From Pseudarthrobacter sp. NIBRBAC000502770 (lineage in GTDB: Bacteria > Actinomycetota > Actinomycetes > Actinomycetales > Micrococcaceae), in NCBI RefSeq assembly GCF_006517815.1, contig NZ_CP041198.1, forward strand, positions 3,968,001 through 4,032,000: DNA of 64,000 nt, written 5' to 3'. A program made the translations under genes and the position numbers. This document shows positions 34,134 to 43,469 of this stretch, one piece after another. The notes below the pieces were generated by a model. The model was not told where the DNA came from. It was given only the letters and a program-made list of their open reading frames with translations, and did no database searches. The number at the start of each line of letters is the position of its first letter. The first letter of the stretch is position 1.

Positions 34134-35414
34134 GTGATCGACGTAAAAGACCTCAGCGAAAACCCGGACAAGTTCCGTGCCAGCCAGCGCGCCCGCGGCG
34201 CGGACGAATCAGTGGTGGACGCGATCATCTCCGCGGACTCCGCCCGCCGTGCCGCCCTGCTCCGCTTCGAGAACCTCCGGGCGGAGCAGAACGTGTTCGG
34301 CAAGAAGGTGGCAAAGGCCAAGGGCGACGAGAAGCAGTCCCTGCTGGCCGAGGTCAAGGAACTCGCCAATTCGGTAAAGGCCGCTTCCGCGGAGGCTGAT
34401 GCCGCCCAGACTAAGCAGGAAGAACTGCTGCGCACCATCCCCAACCTGGTGGAGGATGGCGTTCCCGAAGGCGGCGAGGACGACTACGTGGTTGTCAAGA
34501 CCGTGGGCACCCCGCGCGAATTCCCCGACTTCGAGCCCAGGGACCACCTGGAAATCGGCGAGTTGATCGGCGCGATCGACATGGAACGCGGCGCCAAGGT
34601 CTCCGGTGCGCGCTTCTACTTCCTGCGGGGCGTGGGGGCCCGGCTGGAGATGGCACTGCTGCAGATGGCCATGGACCAGGCCATTGAAGCCGGCTTCGTC
34701 CCTATGATCACCCCCACCCTGGTGCGTCCCGAGACCATGCAGGGCACCGGCTTCGACGTCAAGCACGACGCCGAGATCTACCGTCTCGCCGAAGACGACC
34801 TTTACCTCGTGGGCACCTCAGAGGTGGCCCTGGCCGGGTACCACGCCGACGAGATCCTGGACTTTTCCGCCGGTCCCATCCGTTACGCGGGACAGAGCTC
34901 CTGCTACCGCCGCGAAGCCGGATCACACGGCAAGGACACCCGCGGCATCATCCGCGTGCACCAGTTCAACAAAGTGGAGATGTTCATTTACACCACGGTT
35001 GAAGAAGCTGCCGCCGAGCACCAGCGCCTCCTGGCCTGGGAAGAGGAGATGCTGGCCAAGTGCGAACTGCCGTACCGGGTCATCGACACTGCCGCCGGCG
35101 ACCTCGGTACCTCCGCGGCCCGCAAGTACGACTGCGAAGCCTGGGTCCCCACGCAAAACGCCTACCGCGAGCTGACCTCCACCTCCAACTGCACCACGTT
35201 CCAGGCCCGCCGCCTGAACATCCGGGAGCGGGTGGTGAATTCTGAGGGTGCTGCCAAGGGCACGCGCGCCGTGGCCACGCTGAACGGCACCTTGGCCACC
35301 ACACGGTGGATCGTGGCCCTCCTCGAGCACCACCAGAACGCGGACGGCTCCGTGAACGTGCCGAAGGCCCTGCAGAAGTACCTGGGCGGCCTGGAGGTCC
35401 TCCCGGTCCTCTAG
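34134..35414 (+). CDS. serS: Seryl-tRNA synthetase
   Basis: A 426-residue class II aminoacyl-tRNA synthetase that charges tRNA-Ser. The N-terminal coiled-coil arm covers residues about 30-105, which clasps the tRNA. The catalytic core shows motif 2 ([24 protein letters not shown]) and motif 3 ([19 protein letters not shown]). The protein starts at GTG with no ribosome site, consistent with a leaderless message. Length is normal. A perfect 14-bp inverted repeat follows the gene. Confidence 0.97.
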   Translation: MIDVKDLSENPDKFRASQRARGADESVVDAIISADSARRAALLRFENLRAEQNVFGKKVAKAKGDEKQSLLAEVKELANSVKAASAEADAAQTKQEELLRTIPNLVEDGVPEGGEDDYVVVKTVGTPREFPDFEPRDHLEIGELIGAIDMERGAKVSGARFYFLRGVGARLEMALLQMAMDQAIEAGFVPMITPTLVRPETMQGTGFDVKHDAEIYRLAEDDLYLVGTSEVALAGYHADEILDFSAGPIRYAGQSSCYRREAGSHGKDTRGIIRVHQFNKVEMFIYTTVEEAAAEHQRLLAWEEEMLAKCELPYRVIDTAAGDLGTSAARKYDCEAWVPTQNAYRELTSTSNCTTFQARRLNIRERVVNSEGAAKGTRAVATLNGTLATTRWIVALLEHHQNADGSVNVPKALQKYLGGLEVLPVL

Positions 35415-35432
35415 GGGAATCCTCCATCAGTG

Positions 35433-35473
35433 TGTTCGCGGATCGGCACTTTAATTGTTCCGATCCGCGAACA
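35433..35473. terminator. 14-bp perfect inverted repeat after serS
   Basis: TGTTCGCGGATCGG (35433-35446) pairs perfectly with CCGATCCGCGAACA (35460-35473) around a 13-nt AT-rich loop. It is 19 nt past the serS stop, so a terminator is the simplest reading, but there is no T-tract. Confidence 0.5.
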
Positions 35474-35606
35474 AGCCTGGGATTTGCCCGCGCGTGTCCA
35501 TGTACGGCCTCCCGCAAATGTGGAAATCCGCCGTGTTAACCAACAGTTCAATAAACCTGTGGTCCGCGTCCTAGCGCGTGTCAGTTACGTCTGCTTCACT
35601 GTGTGA

Positions 35607-36494
35607 ATGACAACGCTGACTGAAACCTCAGTCGCCGGCAACGATGACCGGCGAGACAACCTTCGAGACTACAACCGCAACAGCATCGGCTTCCCCGCGG
35701 TGGACCAGAAGTTCATGGTCGCCCTGGACGTGGACGGCACGCTGGTGAACCACGACGGCCACATGTCCGCTGGCGTACGGGAAGCTGCGCAGGCCGTGGT
35801 GGCCGCCGGGCACGAGGTTATGATCGCCACCGGCCGCTCCCTGAACGCCACACTTCCCATCATCGAAAAGATCGGCATCGAGCACGGGTACGCCGTGTGC
35901 TGCAACGGCGGGGTGACCCTCCGGCTGCACCCCGAACTGGAAAACGGCTACGAGGTGATCCACAAGGCCACGTTTGATCCGGGACCGGCCCTGCGTGCCC
36001 TCCGCAAACGTCTTCCGTCCGCCAAGTACGCGCTTGAGGACGCCGACGGAAGGTTCCTCTCCACCGAGCGGTTCCAGGATGCCAGCTTCGGCGTCGAGGC
36101 GGTGGGGGTTGACTTCCAGACCATGCTGGAGGCTACTGCCGTCCGCGTGGTGGTGTTCAGCACCGAGAACACGCCCGAAGAGTTCAACGAGGCCATCAAC
36201 CACGTGGGTCTGGCGGGCGTGACCTATTCGGTGGGCTGGACCGCGTGGCTGGACATCGCCGCCGCGGGCGTCACCAAGGCCAGCGCCCTGGAAAGCCTCA
36301 GGCTCCGGCTTGGCTTTGAAGAGCACCTGACGGTTGCTGTGGGCGACGGCCGGAACGACATCGAAATGCTCACGTGGGCCGGCCGCGGCGTCGCCATGGG
36401 GCAGGCTCCGGCGGAAGTGGTCGCTGCGGCGGACGAAGTCACGCACTCAGTGCACGACGACGGCGCCGCCCATGTGCTGCGCAGCCTCCTCTAG
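35607..36494 (+). CDS. HAD superfamily phosphatase, Cof type
   Basis: A 295-residue HAD hydrolase with a C2 cap (Cof subfamily). Motif I is ALDVDGTLV with nucleophile Asp41 and acid Asp43, motif II is the ATGRS region, and motif III/IV is VAVGDGRNDIEML near the C-terminus. The cap domain lies between, about residues 105-215. Members dephosphorylate sugar phosphates, FMN or pyridoxal phosphate; the substrate is unknown. No ribosome site is seen before the ATG. It follows serS by 192 nt and precedes a long inverted repeat. Confidence 0.88.
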   Translation: MTTLTETSVAGNDDRRDNLRDYNRNSIGFPAVDQKFMVALDVDGTLVNHDGHMSAGVREAAQAVVAAGHEVMIATGRSLNATLPIIEKIGIEHGYAVCCNGGVTLRLHPELENGYEVIHKATFDPGPALRALRKRLPSAKYALEDADGRFLSTERFQDASFGVEAVGVDFQTMLEATAVRVVVFSTENTPEEFNEAINHVGLAGVTYSVGWTAWLDIAAAGVTKASALESLRLRLGFEEHLTVAVGDGRNDIEMLTWAGRGVAMGQAPAEVVAAADEVTHSVHDDGAAHVLRSLL

Positions 36495-36510
36495 GCAGGA
36501 CCCGGCAGTT

Positions 36511-36567
36511 TGCTCTATCAGCTATGGCTCCTAAACACCCGTTTTAGGGGCCATTACTGATGGAGCA
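36511..36567. repeat. 57-bp near-perfect inverted repeat
   Basis: The arms 36511-36535 and 36543-36567 match at 21 of 25 positions around a 7-nt loop; two of the mismatches are G/T-type. The 12 bases next to the loop (CTCCTAAA and TTTAGGGG cores) form a stable stem. It fills most of the gap between the HAD and histidine phosphatase genes and may be a terminator or an interspersed palindromic element. Confidence 0.65.
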
Positions 36568-36612
36568 AGCAGGAATTCTGGGCACGCCGCCAGCCCAAGG
36601 CAGAATAGGGAT

Positions 36613-37197
36613 ATGACCCTTACGACGTTCGCCCTCGTCCGCCATGGCCAGACCGACTGGAACGCCGAGCGCCGGCTGCAGGGATCAACCGACATCCCCC
36701 TGAACGACGTCGGACGCGGCCAGGCGCGGGACGCCGTCGCCATCCTTGCACCGTATGAATGGGACGCCATCGTCTCCTCGCCGCTGAGCCGGGCCGCGGA
36801 GACCGCGGACCTGATCGCCGAAGGGCTCGGGCTGACGGTGGCTAGGCGGGTCCCGGAGCTCACCGAGCGCAGCTTCGGCCCGGCCGAGGGGATGCAGGCC
36901 GGCCCCGAGCTGGAGGCGCTGCGTATTCCCGGCGGATTCTCAGGCGCGGAGAGTGAAGACGAAGCCGCGGACCGCGGCCTCGCAGCCTTGGAAGCCCTGG
37001 CGGAGGATTACCGCGGCCAGCGGGTCCTGGTGGTCACCCACGGCACCCTGCTGCGGGTCAGCCTCAGCCGCGCCATCGGCCAGGCCCTGGGCAGTGTGGA
37101 CAACGCCGCCCTCAACCTGGCGCACCACCACGCGGTCGACGGCTGGAAGCTGGAATACTTCAACGGCGAGCCGGTCCTGGCAGCAACGGGCAGCTAA
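36613..37197 (+). CDS. Histidine phosphatase family protein
   Basis: A 194-residue phosphatase of the phosphoglycerate-mutase-like superfamily. The catalytic motif RHGQTDWN has His11, and the second histidine is in VTHGTLLRVSL. Small members dephosphorylate phospho-sugars, nucleotides or alpha-ribazole phosphate; the substrate is unknown. It is read with or after the upstream HAD phosphatase, separated from it by a 57-bp inverted repeat. It converges on a SatD-like gene. Confidence 0.88.
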   Translation: MTLTTFALVRHGQTDWNAERRLQGSTDIPLNDVGRGQARDAVAILAPYEWDAIVSSPLSRAAETADLIAEGLGLTVARRVPELTERSFGPAEGMQAGPELEALRIPGGFSGAESEDEAADRGLAALEALAEDYRGQRVLVVTHGTLLRVSLSRAIGQALGSVDNAALNLAHHHAVDGWKLEYFNGEPVLAATGS

Positions 37198-37201
37198 GGG
37201 G

Positions 37202-37217
37202 GCCGGGAAGCCCCGGC
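37202..37217. terminator. Short hairpin between convergent genes
   Basis: GCCGGG (37202-37207) and CCCGGC (37212-37217) flank a 4-nt loop in the 45-bp gap between the histidine phosphatase and SatD-like genes. Weak evidence. Confidence 0.3.
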
Positions 37218-37242
37218 AGTCATTACGACGGCGGGACGCGGC

Positions 37243-37863
37243 TCAAGTGGTCAACCCGCCGGCGGTCATGCCCGTTAGGACCAGCGCCAGCAAACGGGCA
37301 GCTGCGGGCCGGGCGGCATGTTCTTCGTTCCACTGCGCCCGCGCGACGGCTTTGCTGACCGCCTGGGTGGTGATCCCGAGTTCCTGCGCCACGGCCTTCT
37401 GCTGGCCGCGGACTCCCGGGGTCAGCAGGTCCAGCACCCGCCATTCCGCGCTGGACCGCTCCCGCACGATATGGCCGAGCAGCCGCAGGATCCCTTCGGC
37501 GTCATGGGCAACATCCGCCAGCGGACCCTCCACGGCAACCGGCACCCGCTCCTTGCTGCTGCGGAGCCGGTCCACCGCCCGGCGGGCATAGACCAGACCG
37601 TGGCCGGAGGCGTCCTTGATCTGGTTGGGCAATGGCTCGTTTACGGTCCCTGCGCCGATTCCCACGTACCAATACCCGCTCCGCAAGGCGATCAGCGCGG
37701 CCTCCACGGCCTGGTGCGGGCAGTCGACAATGCCCTGGACTTCGTCTTCCACTGACCGGTCGAAATCCAGGCGCGCGGGGATGTGCCGCAGCGCCTTGAG
37801 CAGCTGCGGCACCTGGTCGCCGTCGCGCCGGCTGTCCGTCTGGTTGATGGTGAGGGTGAACAT
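37243..37863 (-). CDS. SatD-like protein with C-terminal helix-turn-helix
   Basis: A 206-residue protein. Its first 130 residues follow the SatD pattern: an initial strand with TDSRRDGD, EDEVQGIVDCP in place of the common GDEFQG, YVGIGAGTV, and ASGHGLVYARRAVDRL. A winged helix covers about 140-190 (EWRVLDLLTPGVRGQQKAVAQ, then GITTQAVSKAV). SatD-like proteins are poorly understood. The domain pair suggests a ligand-sensing regulator. It is divergent from the phosphoketolase gene across 302 bp, which makes that gene a plausible target. Confidence 0.65.
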   Translation of the reverse strand: MFTLTINQTDSRRDGDQVPQLLKALRHIPARLDFDRSVEDEVQGIVDCPHQAVEAALIALRSGYWYVGIGAGTVNEPLPNQIKDASGHGLVYARRAVDRLRSSKERVPVAVEGPLADVAHDAEGILRLLGHIVRERSSAEWRVLDLLTPGVRGQQKAVAQELGITTQAVSKAVARAQWNEEHAARPAAARLLALVLTGMTAGGLTT

Positions 37864-38165
37864 TCTGGGTCCACACTACCCGGAAGTAGTAATTGCGAAA
37901 CGGGAGGTTTCGCGCCCGTACCGCCTGCCGGGCCCCGGCCATGCGCACGGCTGGGGGCCCGCATCGGGTGGATGCGGGCCCCCAGCGGCGGACCCCGTGG
38001 CGGTCGCCGGGTCCGCATCGCTGCCGCCCATCACACCCGCGGCCTCCTCCGGGGGCCCACGTCCCCAAGGCAAGGTCCGACGGCGGGGGGTTGCCTCGCT
38101 GCCCCTCCATCTGTTGCGATGGGGAAACGGCCGCCTGCAGCGGCACTCCCGAGGTGAGGATGGTT
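37864..38165. other. 302-bp divergent intergenic region with a 16-bp hairpin
   Basis: This gap separates the SatD-like gene from phosphoketolase. It has no believable gene. GCTGGGGGCCCGCATC (37950-37965) and GATGCGGGCCCCCAGC (37971-37986) form a perfect stem with a 5-nt loop. As both neighbours read outward, it cannot be an ordinary end-of-gene terminator; an attenuator or leader structure for phosphoketolase is more likely. No clear promoter was found. Confidence 0.55.
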
Positions 38166-40604
38166 ATGGCCGGCAGCACTGGGCACCATGGAATGCAGGA
38201 CACGATGCGGGAGGACGACGTGCGGCCGGAAGGCATCGGGCAGGGGGAACTGGAACTCGTGGACCGCTGGTGGCGTGCCGCTAACTACCTTTCGGTGGGC
38301 CAGATCTACCTCCGCTCCAACCCGCTGCTGCGCGAGCCGCTGCAGGCTGAGGACACCAAGTCACGCCTGCTGGGGCACTGGGGCACCACGCCCGGGCTCA
38401 ACTTCATCTACGCGCACCTGAACCGCGTGATCCGCCGCGACAACCTTGAGATGCTCTTCGTGGCCGGTCCAGGCCATGGCGGCCCCGCCGTCGTCGCCAA
38501 CGCCTGGCTGGAGGGCACCTACTCGGAAATCTACGCCCACGTGGGCAACGACGAGGCCGGCATCGCCGAACTGTTCCGGCAGTTCTCCTACCCCGGCGGC
38601 ATTCCCAGCCACGCGGCCCCCGAAAGCCCCGGTTCCATCAGCGAGGGCGGTGAGCTCGGGTACTCCCTGGCGCACGCCTACGGATCCGTGTTTGATAATC
38701 CCCAGCTGGTGACCGCCGTCGTCATCGGTGACGGCGAGGCGGAGACCGGTCCGCTGGCCGCCAGCTGGCACTCGCACAACTTCCTGGACCCCGCCGCGGA
38801 CGGCGCCGTGCTGCCCATCCTGCACCTGAACGGCTACAAGATCGCCAACCCCACCATCCTGGCCCGGATGCCGGAGGACCAGCTGGAGCAGCTGCTGCGT
38901 GGCTACGGCCACCAGCCCTACTTCGTCACCGTGCAGGATCCGGACAACACCGAGCAGGCGCACCGCGACTTTGCCGCCGTGCTGGACCGCTGCCTGGGGG
39001 AAATCAAGGCCATCCAGGATGCCCACCGGCAGGATCCGGAGGCTGAGAAGGTGGGGGAGGGCGGGCACCGCTGGCCCATGATCGTCCTGCGCTCGCCCAA
39101 GGGCTGGACCGGCCCGCGCACCGTGGACGGGCTCCAGGTGGAAGGGACGTGGCGGGCGCACCAGGTGCCCCTGTCCGAGGTCCGCACCAACGGGGATCAC
39201 CTGAAGCAGCTGGAGGAGTGGCTGCAGTCCTACCGCGCGGACGAACTGTTCGACGCCGAGGGAAGGCTTCGGCCCGACGTCGCCCGGGGCGCGCCCGCCG
39301 GTGACTTCCGCATGAGTGCCACGCCGCACGCCAACGGCGGACTGCTCCGGCGCTCACTGAAACTGCCCGCGTACCGGGACCACGCCGTCGAGGTCCCGAA
39401 CCCGGGCACGGACCGCGTGAGCCCCATGATCACGCTCGGGTCCTGGATGCGGGACGTCATCGCGCAGAACATGGATAACTTCCGGCTGTTCGGTCCGGAT
39501 GAGACGGCTTCCAACCGGCTTCAGAACGTCTACGAGGTCACCGACAAGGTCTGGCAGTACCGGATTGACGACGTCGACGAGCACCTGGCCCGGTCCGGCC
39601 GGGTGATGGAGGTGCTGAGCGAGCACCTGTGCCAGGGCTGGCTGGAGGGCTACCTCCTCACGGGCCGCCATGGGGTGTTCAACTGCTACGAGGCCTTCGT
39701 CCACATTGTCGATTCGATGTTCAACCAGCATGCCAAGTGGCTCAAGGTGCACCGCAAACTCCAGTGGCGCCAGCCGGTCCCGTCTCTGAACTACCTGCTG
39801 TCCTCGCATGTGTGGCAGCAGGACCACAATGGGTTCTCCCACCAGGACCCTGGGTTCATCGACCACGCGGTGAACAAGAAAGCCGAAGTCATCCGGGTGT
39901 ACCTGCCGCCGGACGCCAACACCCTGCTGTCCGTCATGGAGCACTGCCTGGCGTCCACGGACTACGTGAACATCGTGGTCAGCGGCAAACAGCCCTCGCC
40001 CACGTGGCTGGGCCCGGCAGATGCCGCCAACCACTGCCGGCGCGGACTGGGGATCTGGACGTTTGCCGGCTCCGAAGTGCCCGGCGAGGAGCCCGACGTC
40101 GTGCTGGCCTGCGCTGGCGATGTCCCGACGGTGGAGACGGTGGCGGCCGCCGAACTGCTCCGCGAAGGCGCCCCCGGGCTTAAAGTCCGCGTGGTGAACG
40201 TGGTGGACCTGATGCGGCTGCAGGACGACAGCGAGCATCCGCACGGCCTGCCGGCCCACGATTTCGACGGGATTTTCACTCCTGACAAGCCGGTCATCTT
40301 CGCGTACCACGGCTACCCGGCGCTGATCCACCGGCTGGCGTACCGGCGCACCAACCAGCAGGGCCTGCACGTGCACGGCTACAAGGAAGAGGGGACCACC
40401 ACCACCCCGTTCGACATGGCCATGCTCAACGGGATCGACCGCTTCACCCTGGCCATCGACGCGATCGACCGGGTGCCGGGCCTCGCCGGCACGCACGCGC
40501 TCCTGCGCCAGGACCTGCAGGACCGGCGGAACCGCGCCCGGGAGCACACCAGGACCCACGGCGAGGACCCGGAGGAGATCCGCAACTGGAAGCTGGGCGG
40601 CTGA
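38166..40604 (+). CDS. xfp: Phosphoketolase
   Basis: An 812-residue thiamine-diphosphate enzyme that splits xylulose 5-phosphate and/or fructose 6-phosphate into acetyl phosphate and a shorter aldose phosphate. The ThDP motif [20 protein letters not shown], the substrate region [10 protein letters not shown] and SHDP-like [11 protein letters not shown] are visible. Length fits the family. ATG at 38166 is preferred because GAGGTGAGG lies 6 nt before it; 38160 is also possible. Longer frames to 37893 lack support. It probably feeds acetyl phosphate from the pentose pathway and may be controlled by the divergent SatD-like regulator. Confidence 0.93.
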   Translation: MAGSTGHHGMQDTMREDDVRPEGIGQGELELVDRWWRAANYLSVGQIYLRSNPLLREPLQAEDTKSRLLGHWGTTPGLNFIYAHLNRVIRRDNLEMLFVAGPGHGGPAVVANAWLEGTYSEIYAHVGNDEAGIAELFRQFSYPGGIPSHAAPESPGSISEGGELGYSLAHAYGSVFDNPQLVTAVVIGDGEAETGPLAASWHSHNFLDPAADGAVLPILHLNGYKIANPTILARMPEDQLEQLLRGYGHQPYFVTVQDPDNTEQAHRDFAAVLDRCLGEIKAIQDAHRQDPEAEKVGEGGHRWPMIVLRSPKGWTGPRTVDGLQVEGTWRAHQVPLSEVRTNGDHLKQLEEWLQSYRADELFDAEGRLRPDVARGAPAGDFRMSATPHANGGLLRRSLKLPAYRDHAVEVPNPGTDRVSPMITLGSWMRDVIAQNMDNFRLFGPDETASNRLQNVYEVTDKVWQYRIDDVDEHLARSGRVMEVLSEHLCQGWLEGYLLTGRHGVFNCYEAFVHIVDSMFNQHAKWLKVHRKLQWRQPVPSLNYLLSSHVWQQDHNGFSHQDPGFIDHAVNKKAEVIRVYLPPDANTLLSVMEHCLASTDYVNIVVSGKQPSPTWLGPADAANHCRRGLGIWTFAGSEVPGEEPDVVLACAGDVPTVETVAAAELLREGAPGLKVRVVNVVDLMRLQDDSEHPHGLPAHDFDGIFTPDKPVIFAYHGYPALIHRLAYRRTNQQGLHVHGYKEEGTTTTPFDMAMLNGIDRFTLAIDAIDRVPGLAGTHALLRQDLQDRRNRAREHTRTHGEDPEEIRNWKLGG

Positions 40605-40608
40605 GCTC

Positions 40609-41361
40609 CTAGCCCGGGAGCACGTCCAGGCCGCAGGAGGGCAAATGGATCCAGCCCTCGCTGCGGGCGGCTGCAGCGTGGGCATCATCGGGCAGGAGCG
40701 TTCGACGGCGGGCGGCGGCCCGGGCGGTCAGCGAGGCGATGACGGCGTCGAAGAGGTCGTCCGAAGCGGTGATCCGGTCCCGGTGCCCGCCGAGGTCCAG
40801 CCAGGGGGCCTGCTCCTCGAGGGCCGCCAGCAGGATGCCCAGGCGTTCGGCTTCGGGGACGCCGCGGCCCTTGTAACCCCGGCCGTTGAGGCCCCAGATT
40901 TTCAGTGACGCCGCCGGGTACACCTCGGCAAGACGCCCCGACCCGTCCCGGAGCTGTGGGCCATGTACCGCCGCGATCTTTGCCTGGATCACTGCGCAGC
41001 GCATTGCAGGGTGGGCCAGCCGGTCAGCCGAAACGCTCAGCGGAATCAGGCCGGTTTGGGCGGTGCAGAACCGGTCCGTGTCCCGGTACGCAAGCAGCCG
41101 CCGGCCCGCAATGCCGTCATGCGCCAGGACGGGTCCGGCGTCGAAGTTGAGGTGGCCGGTGAGGAACGGGACCAGGGCGTCCGGCCAGCCCACGGGGCAG
41201 TCGACGCCGCTCATGTCGCAGCTGCCGAATAAGTCCACGATCTCCTGGTCGTCCACGTCCAGCGACAGGTGTGCCAGCCGGGCCCGGTGATCGCTCCACT
41301 CGATGACGGCCACCGCGGTTTTCTTGGTGGCCGCCGCCAGGTCCACGCCGAGGGTCCTCAA
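40609..41361 (-). CDS. DUF429 family protein
   Basis: A 250-residue protein of the DUF429 family, thought to have an RNase H-like fold. Signatures are LGVDLAAATKKTAVAV at the N-terminus, GVDCPVGWPDAL, and EVYPAASLKIWGL with DDLFDAVIASLTA near the end, carrying the conserved acidic residues. Function is unknown; nuclease action is only a structural suggestion. The start is unsure: TTG at 41361 lies 6 nt after the carboxylesterase stop, and GTG at 41346 has GAGG upstream. It converges with phosphoketolase, 4 nt away. Confidence 0.78.
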   Translation of the reverse strand: MRTLGVDLAAATKKTAVAVIEWSDHRARLAHLSLDVDDQEIVDLFGSCDMSGVDCPVGWPDALVPFLTGHLNFDAGPVLAHDGIAGRRLLAYRDTDRFCTAQTGLIPLSVSADRLAHPAMRCAVIQAKIAAVHGPQLRDGSGRLAEVYPAASLKIWGLNGRGYKGRGVPEAERLGILLAALEEQAPWLDLGGHRDRITASDDLFDAVIASLTARAAARRRTLLPDDAHAAAARSEGWIHLPSCGLDVLPG

Positions 41362-41367
41362 GGGCTG

Positions 41368-42711
41368 TCACACCCGCCGATAATGCAGGGCGTGGTCGAC
41401 TCCGCCGGCCTCGCCAAGGTCATCACCCCGCGCGAAACCGGCCCACAATGACCTCACCGCCCTGCCGGTCGCGTCCACATCCTCCCAGCGGGCGCCGGCG
41501 ATCAGGCCTACGCCGTCCCAGGTTTCCCGGTTGCCCAAGAGCAGCGGCAGGTCGATCGTGTGGGCGGCGCCGAAGATGTTCCCGGGAGCGTGCCAGTCCA
41601 TGACGTACCGGTGGACCCGCCCGCCTGCCTTCGCGTGCCGGCGGGCAAAGCGGCGGGTGGCCCGGCCGTACACGGTTTCGGTGACCACCCAGTCGATGGC
41701 GCGCACGGCGGCCTTGCCCACAAACGGAACCTTGGCCAGGCGCATCAGGCGCGGGCTGCGGGGAAGGAACAGCCGGGCCTCCTCTGAGGTGTGGCCGATC
41801 AGCACGTCGATGGCCGGGGCGGTCCGGTTCCAGGCAGGCTCAATGCCGGACTCCCCGGGGAGCGGATCGTGGCCGTACTGGGTGCCAAACGGCATGGCAG
41901 CCAACATCCCGAACTTTCGGGCCACCTGGGTCACCTGTGCTTCGAGGGCCACCACGTCCATGGCAGGGGTCTGGTCCGTGACGCCGTCCGAGGCGATGCC
42001 CATGGCGTGGTTCATCTTCGCCCGGCCGCGGGTGATGCCCAGTGGGGCGCTTTGGATGATGGCACGCCGGAAAAGGTGTGGAGCCTCGGGGGTGGCCATC
42101 AGGTGGGCGATCGCGTCCCCGCCGGCGGACTGCCCGAACGCGGTGACCCGGCCTGGATCACCCCCGAAAGCGGCGATGTTCCGCTGCACCCACCGGAAGG
42201 CCTCGAGTTGGTCCAGGAGCCCCAGGTTGCCGGGCCGTCCTGCAGGTGTGGCCAGGAAGCCGAACAGTCCAAGCCGGTACGTCACCGAGACCACGATGAT
42301 CCGGTTCTCGGCCACCAGCCGTGCGGCGTCGAAGATGGCAAGGTCCCCGGAGCCCGTGGTGTAGGAGCCGCCGTGGATCCACACCATGACGGGCAGCTTC
42401 TCATCCGGTGCCAGGTCACCGGGCAGGGTGATGGAAAGGTTCTGGCAGTCCTCGCTGCCCGGGAGCTCGCCGTACTTCGTGCCCAGGACGTCGTCCAGGA
42501 ACGGCACTGGCGCCTGTGGGCAAGCGGGAGCGGGAGACGTGGCGGCATATTCGCTGGTCCAGTCCGGTACCGGTACCGGGGCCTGGAAACGTGGGGCCCG
42601 GGCGTAGGGGATGCCGGAGGCGCGCACAACGTCGCCGTCGCACCAACCGCTGACGGGCCCGCACGGGGGATGGAACAGAAGCTGGGACGTCACGGCTGGC
42701 TCGGAATTCAC
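41368..42711 (-). CDS. Type-B carboxylesterase
   Basis: A 447-residue alpha/beta hydrolase of the carboxylesterase/lipase (para-nitrobenzyl esterase) family. The nucleophile elbow is GQSAGG with Ser195, the oxyanion strand is VWIHGGSY, and the catalytic His is in AHTIDLPLL near the C-terminus. No signal peptide is present. The GTG at 42711 is chosen because the conserved region starts soon after; a much longer frame to 43032 covers ppa in the wrong frame. DUF429 follows 6 nt downstream. It lies after the ppa terminator. Confidence 0.85.
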   Translation of the reverse strand: MNSEPAVTSQLLFHPPCGPVSGWCDGDVVRASGIPYARAPRFQAPVPVPDWTSEYAATSPAPACPQAPVPFLDDVLGTKYGELPGSEDCQNLSITLPGDLAPDEKLPVMVWIHGGSYTTGSGDLAIFDAARLVAENRIIVVSVTYRLGLFGFLATPAGRPGNLGLLDQLEAFRWVQRNIAAFGGDPGRVTAFGQSAGGDAIAHLMATPEAPHLFRRAIIQSAPLGITRGRAKMNHAMGIASDGVTDQTPAMDVVALEAQVTQVARKFGMLAAMPFGTQYGHDPLPGESGIEPAWNRTAPAIDVLIGHTSEEARLFLPRSPRLMRLAKVPFVGKAAVRAIDWVVTETVYGRATRRFARRHAKAGGRVHRYVMDWHAPGNIFGAAHTIDLPLLLGNRETWDGVGLIAGARWEDVDATGRAVRSLWAGFARGDDLGEAGGVDHALHYRRV

Positions 42712-42742
42712 AGCCCCACCATGCCACAACTTCCTGGAGCAA

Positions 42743-42786
42743 CGACGGCGGGTGCCCGGCTTCGAAAAGCCGGGCACCCGCCGTCG
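42743..42786 (-). terminator. 20-bp perfect hairpin after ppa
   Basis: The arms 42743-42762 and 42767-42786 are perfectly complementary around the loop CGAA (cores GGTGCCCGGC and GCCGGGCACC). It lies 39 nt beyond the ppa stop on the minus strand. Despite a poor T-tract it is the strongest stem in the window. Confidence 0.75.
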
Positions 42787-42824
42787 GACCCTAAGGGAGT
42801 TGCCGGGCAAGCCCAGCCTGGGGA

Positions 42825-43313
42825 CTAGTGTCCGGTGGGGACGTAGCGCTTGATGGAGGCTTCCAGCTCGGCTTCGGCGGCGGCGCGGTCGCCCCAGCCT
42901 TCGGCCTTGACCCACTTGCCCGGTTCCAGGTCCTTGTAGCGGGTGAAGAAGTGCTCGATCTCCTTGATCAGGAACTCGTTGACGTCGCTGACTTCCTGGA
43001 TGTGGTCGAAGCGGGCGTCCACGGGCACGCACAGGATCTTGGCGTCTCCGCCGCCGTCGTCGGTCATGTTGAATACTCCGATGGGGCGGGATTCGACGAT
43101 GACGCCGGGGTGCAGGTCGAAGTCCTGCAGGAGCACCAGTGCGTCCAGCGGGTCGCCGTCCTCGCCGAGGGTGTTTTCGAAGTACCCGTAGTGCGTGGGG
43201 TACTGCATGGAGGTGAAGAGGACGCGGTCCAGGCGGACGCGGCCGGTCTCGTGGTCAACTTCGTACTTGACGCGTGATCCCTTGGGGATCTCGATGGTCA
43301 CGTCGTGCTTCAT
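42825..43313 (-). CDS. ppa: Inorganic pyrophosphatase
   Basis: A 162-residue family I soluble pyrophosphatase that hydrolyses pyrophosphate and drives biosynthesis. Signatures are [36 protein letters not shown] with the metal-binding aspartates, and the PVDARF region. Length fits. GAGGAG lies 7 nt before the ATG at 43313; longer frames are not needed. It is divergent from dacB and ends before a 20-bp hairpin. Confidence 0.96.
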   Translation of the reverse strand: MKHDVTIEIPKGSRVKYEVDHETGRVRLDRVLFTSMQYPTHYGYFENTLGEDGDPLDALVLLQDFDLHPGVIVESRPIGVFNMTDDGGGDAKILCVPVDARFDHIQEVSDVNEFLIKEIEHFFTRYKDLEPGKWVKAEGWGDRAAAEAELEASIKRYVPTGH

Positions 43314-43469
43314 GGGAATGCTCCTCGGCAATTGCAGGGGGTGCGCGGCACACAGGACGGGCCCATCAAAAAGCGTGTCGGTGCCGCCGACTACAATTGA
43401 GGATATAGCGAGAGGCCCTGGAATCAGGAACTTGTGGGGAAATTTCAGGACTTGAGGACCGGCACCAGC

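Noticed and set aside
37893..38165. Extension of phosphoketolase into the divergent gap
   Set aside because: The added residues are not family-like, and a good ribosome site stands before 38166.
42712..43032. Extension of the carboxylesterase to 43032
   Set aside because: It overlaps ppa in another frame, crosses a 20-bp hairpin and encodes Arg-rich low-complexity sequence.
43434..43469. GTG at 43434 as dacB start
   Set aside because: Its AGGA is only a few bases away and the extra residues are not envelope-signal-like; kept as an alternative, not the call.
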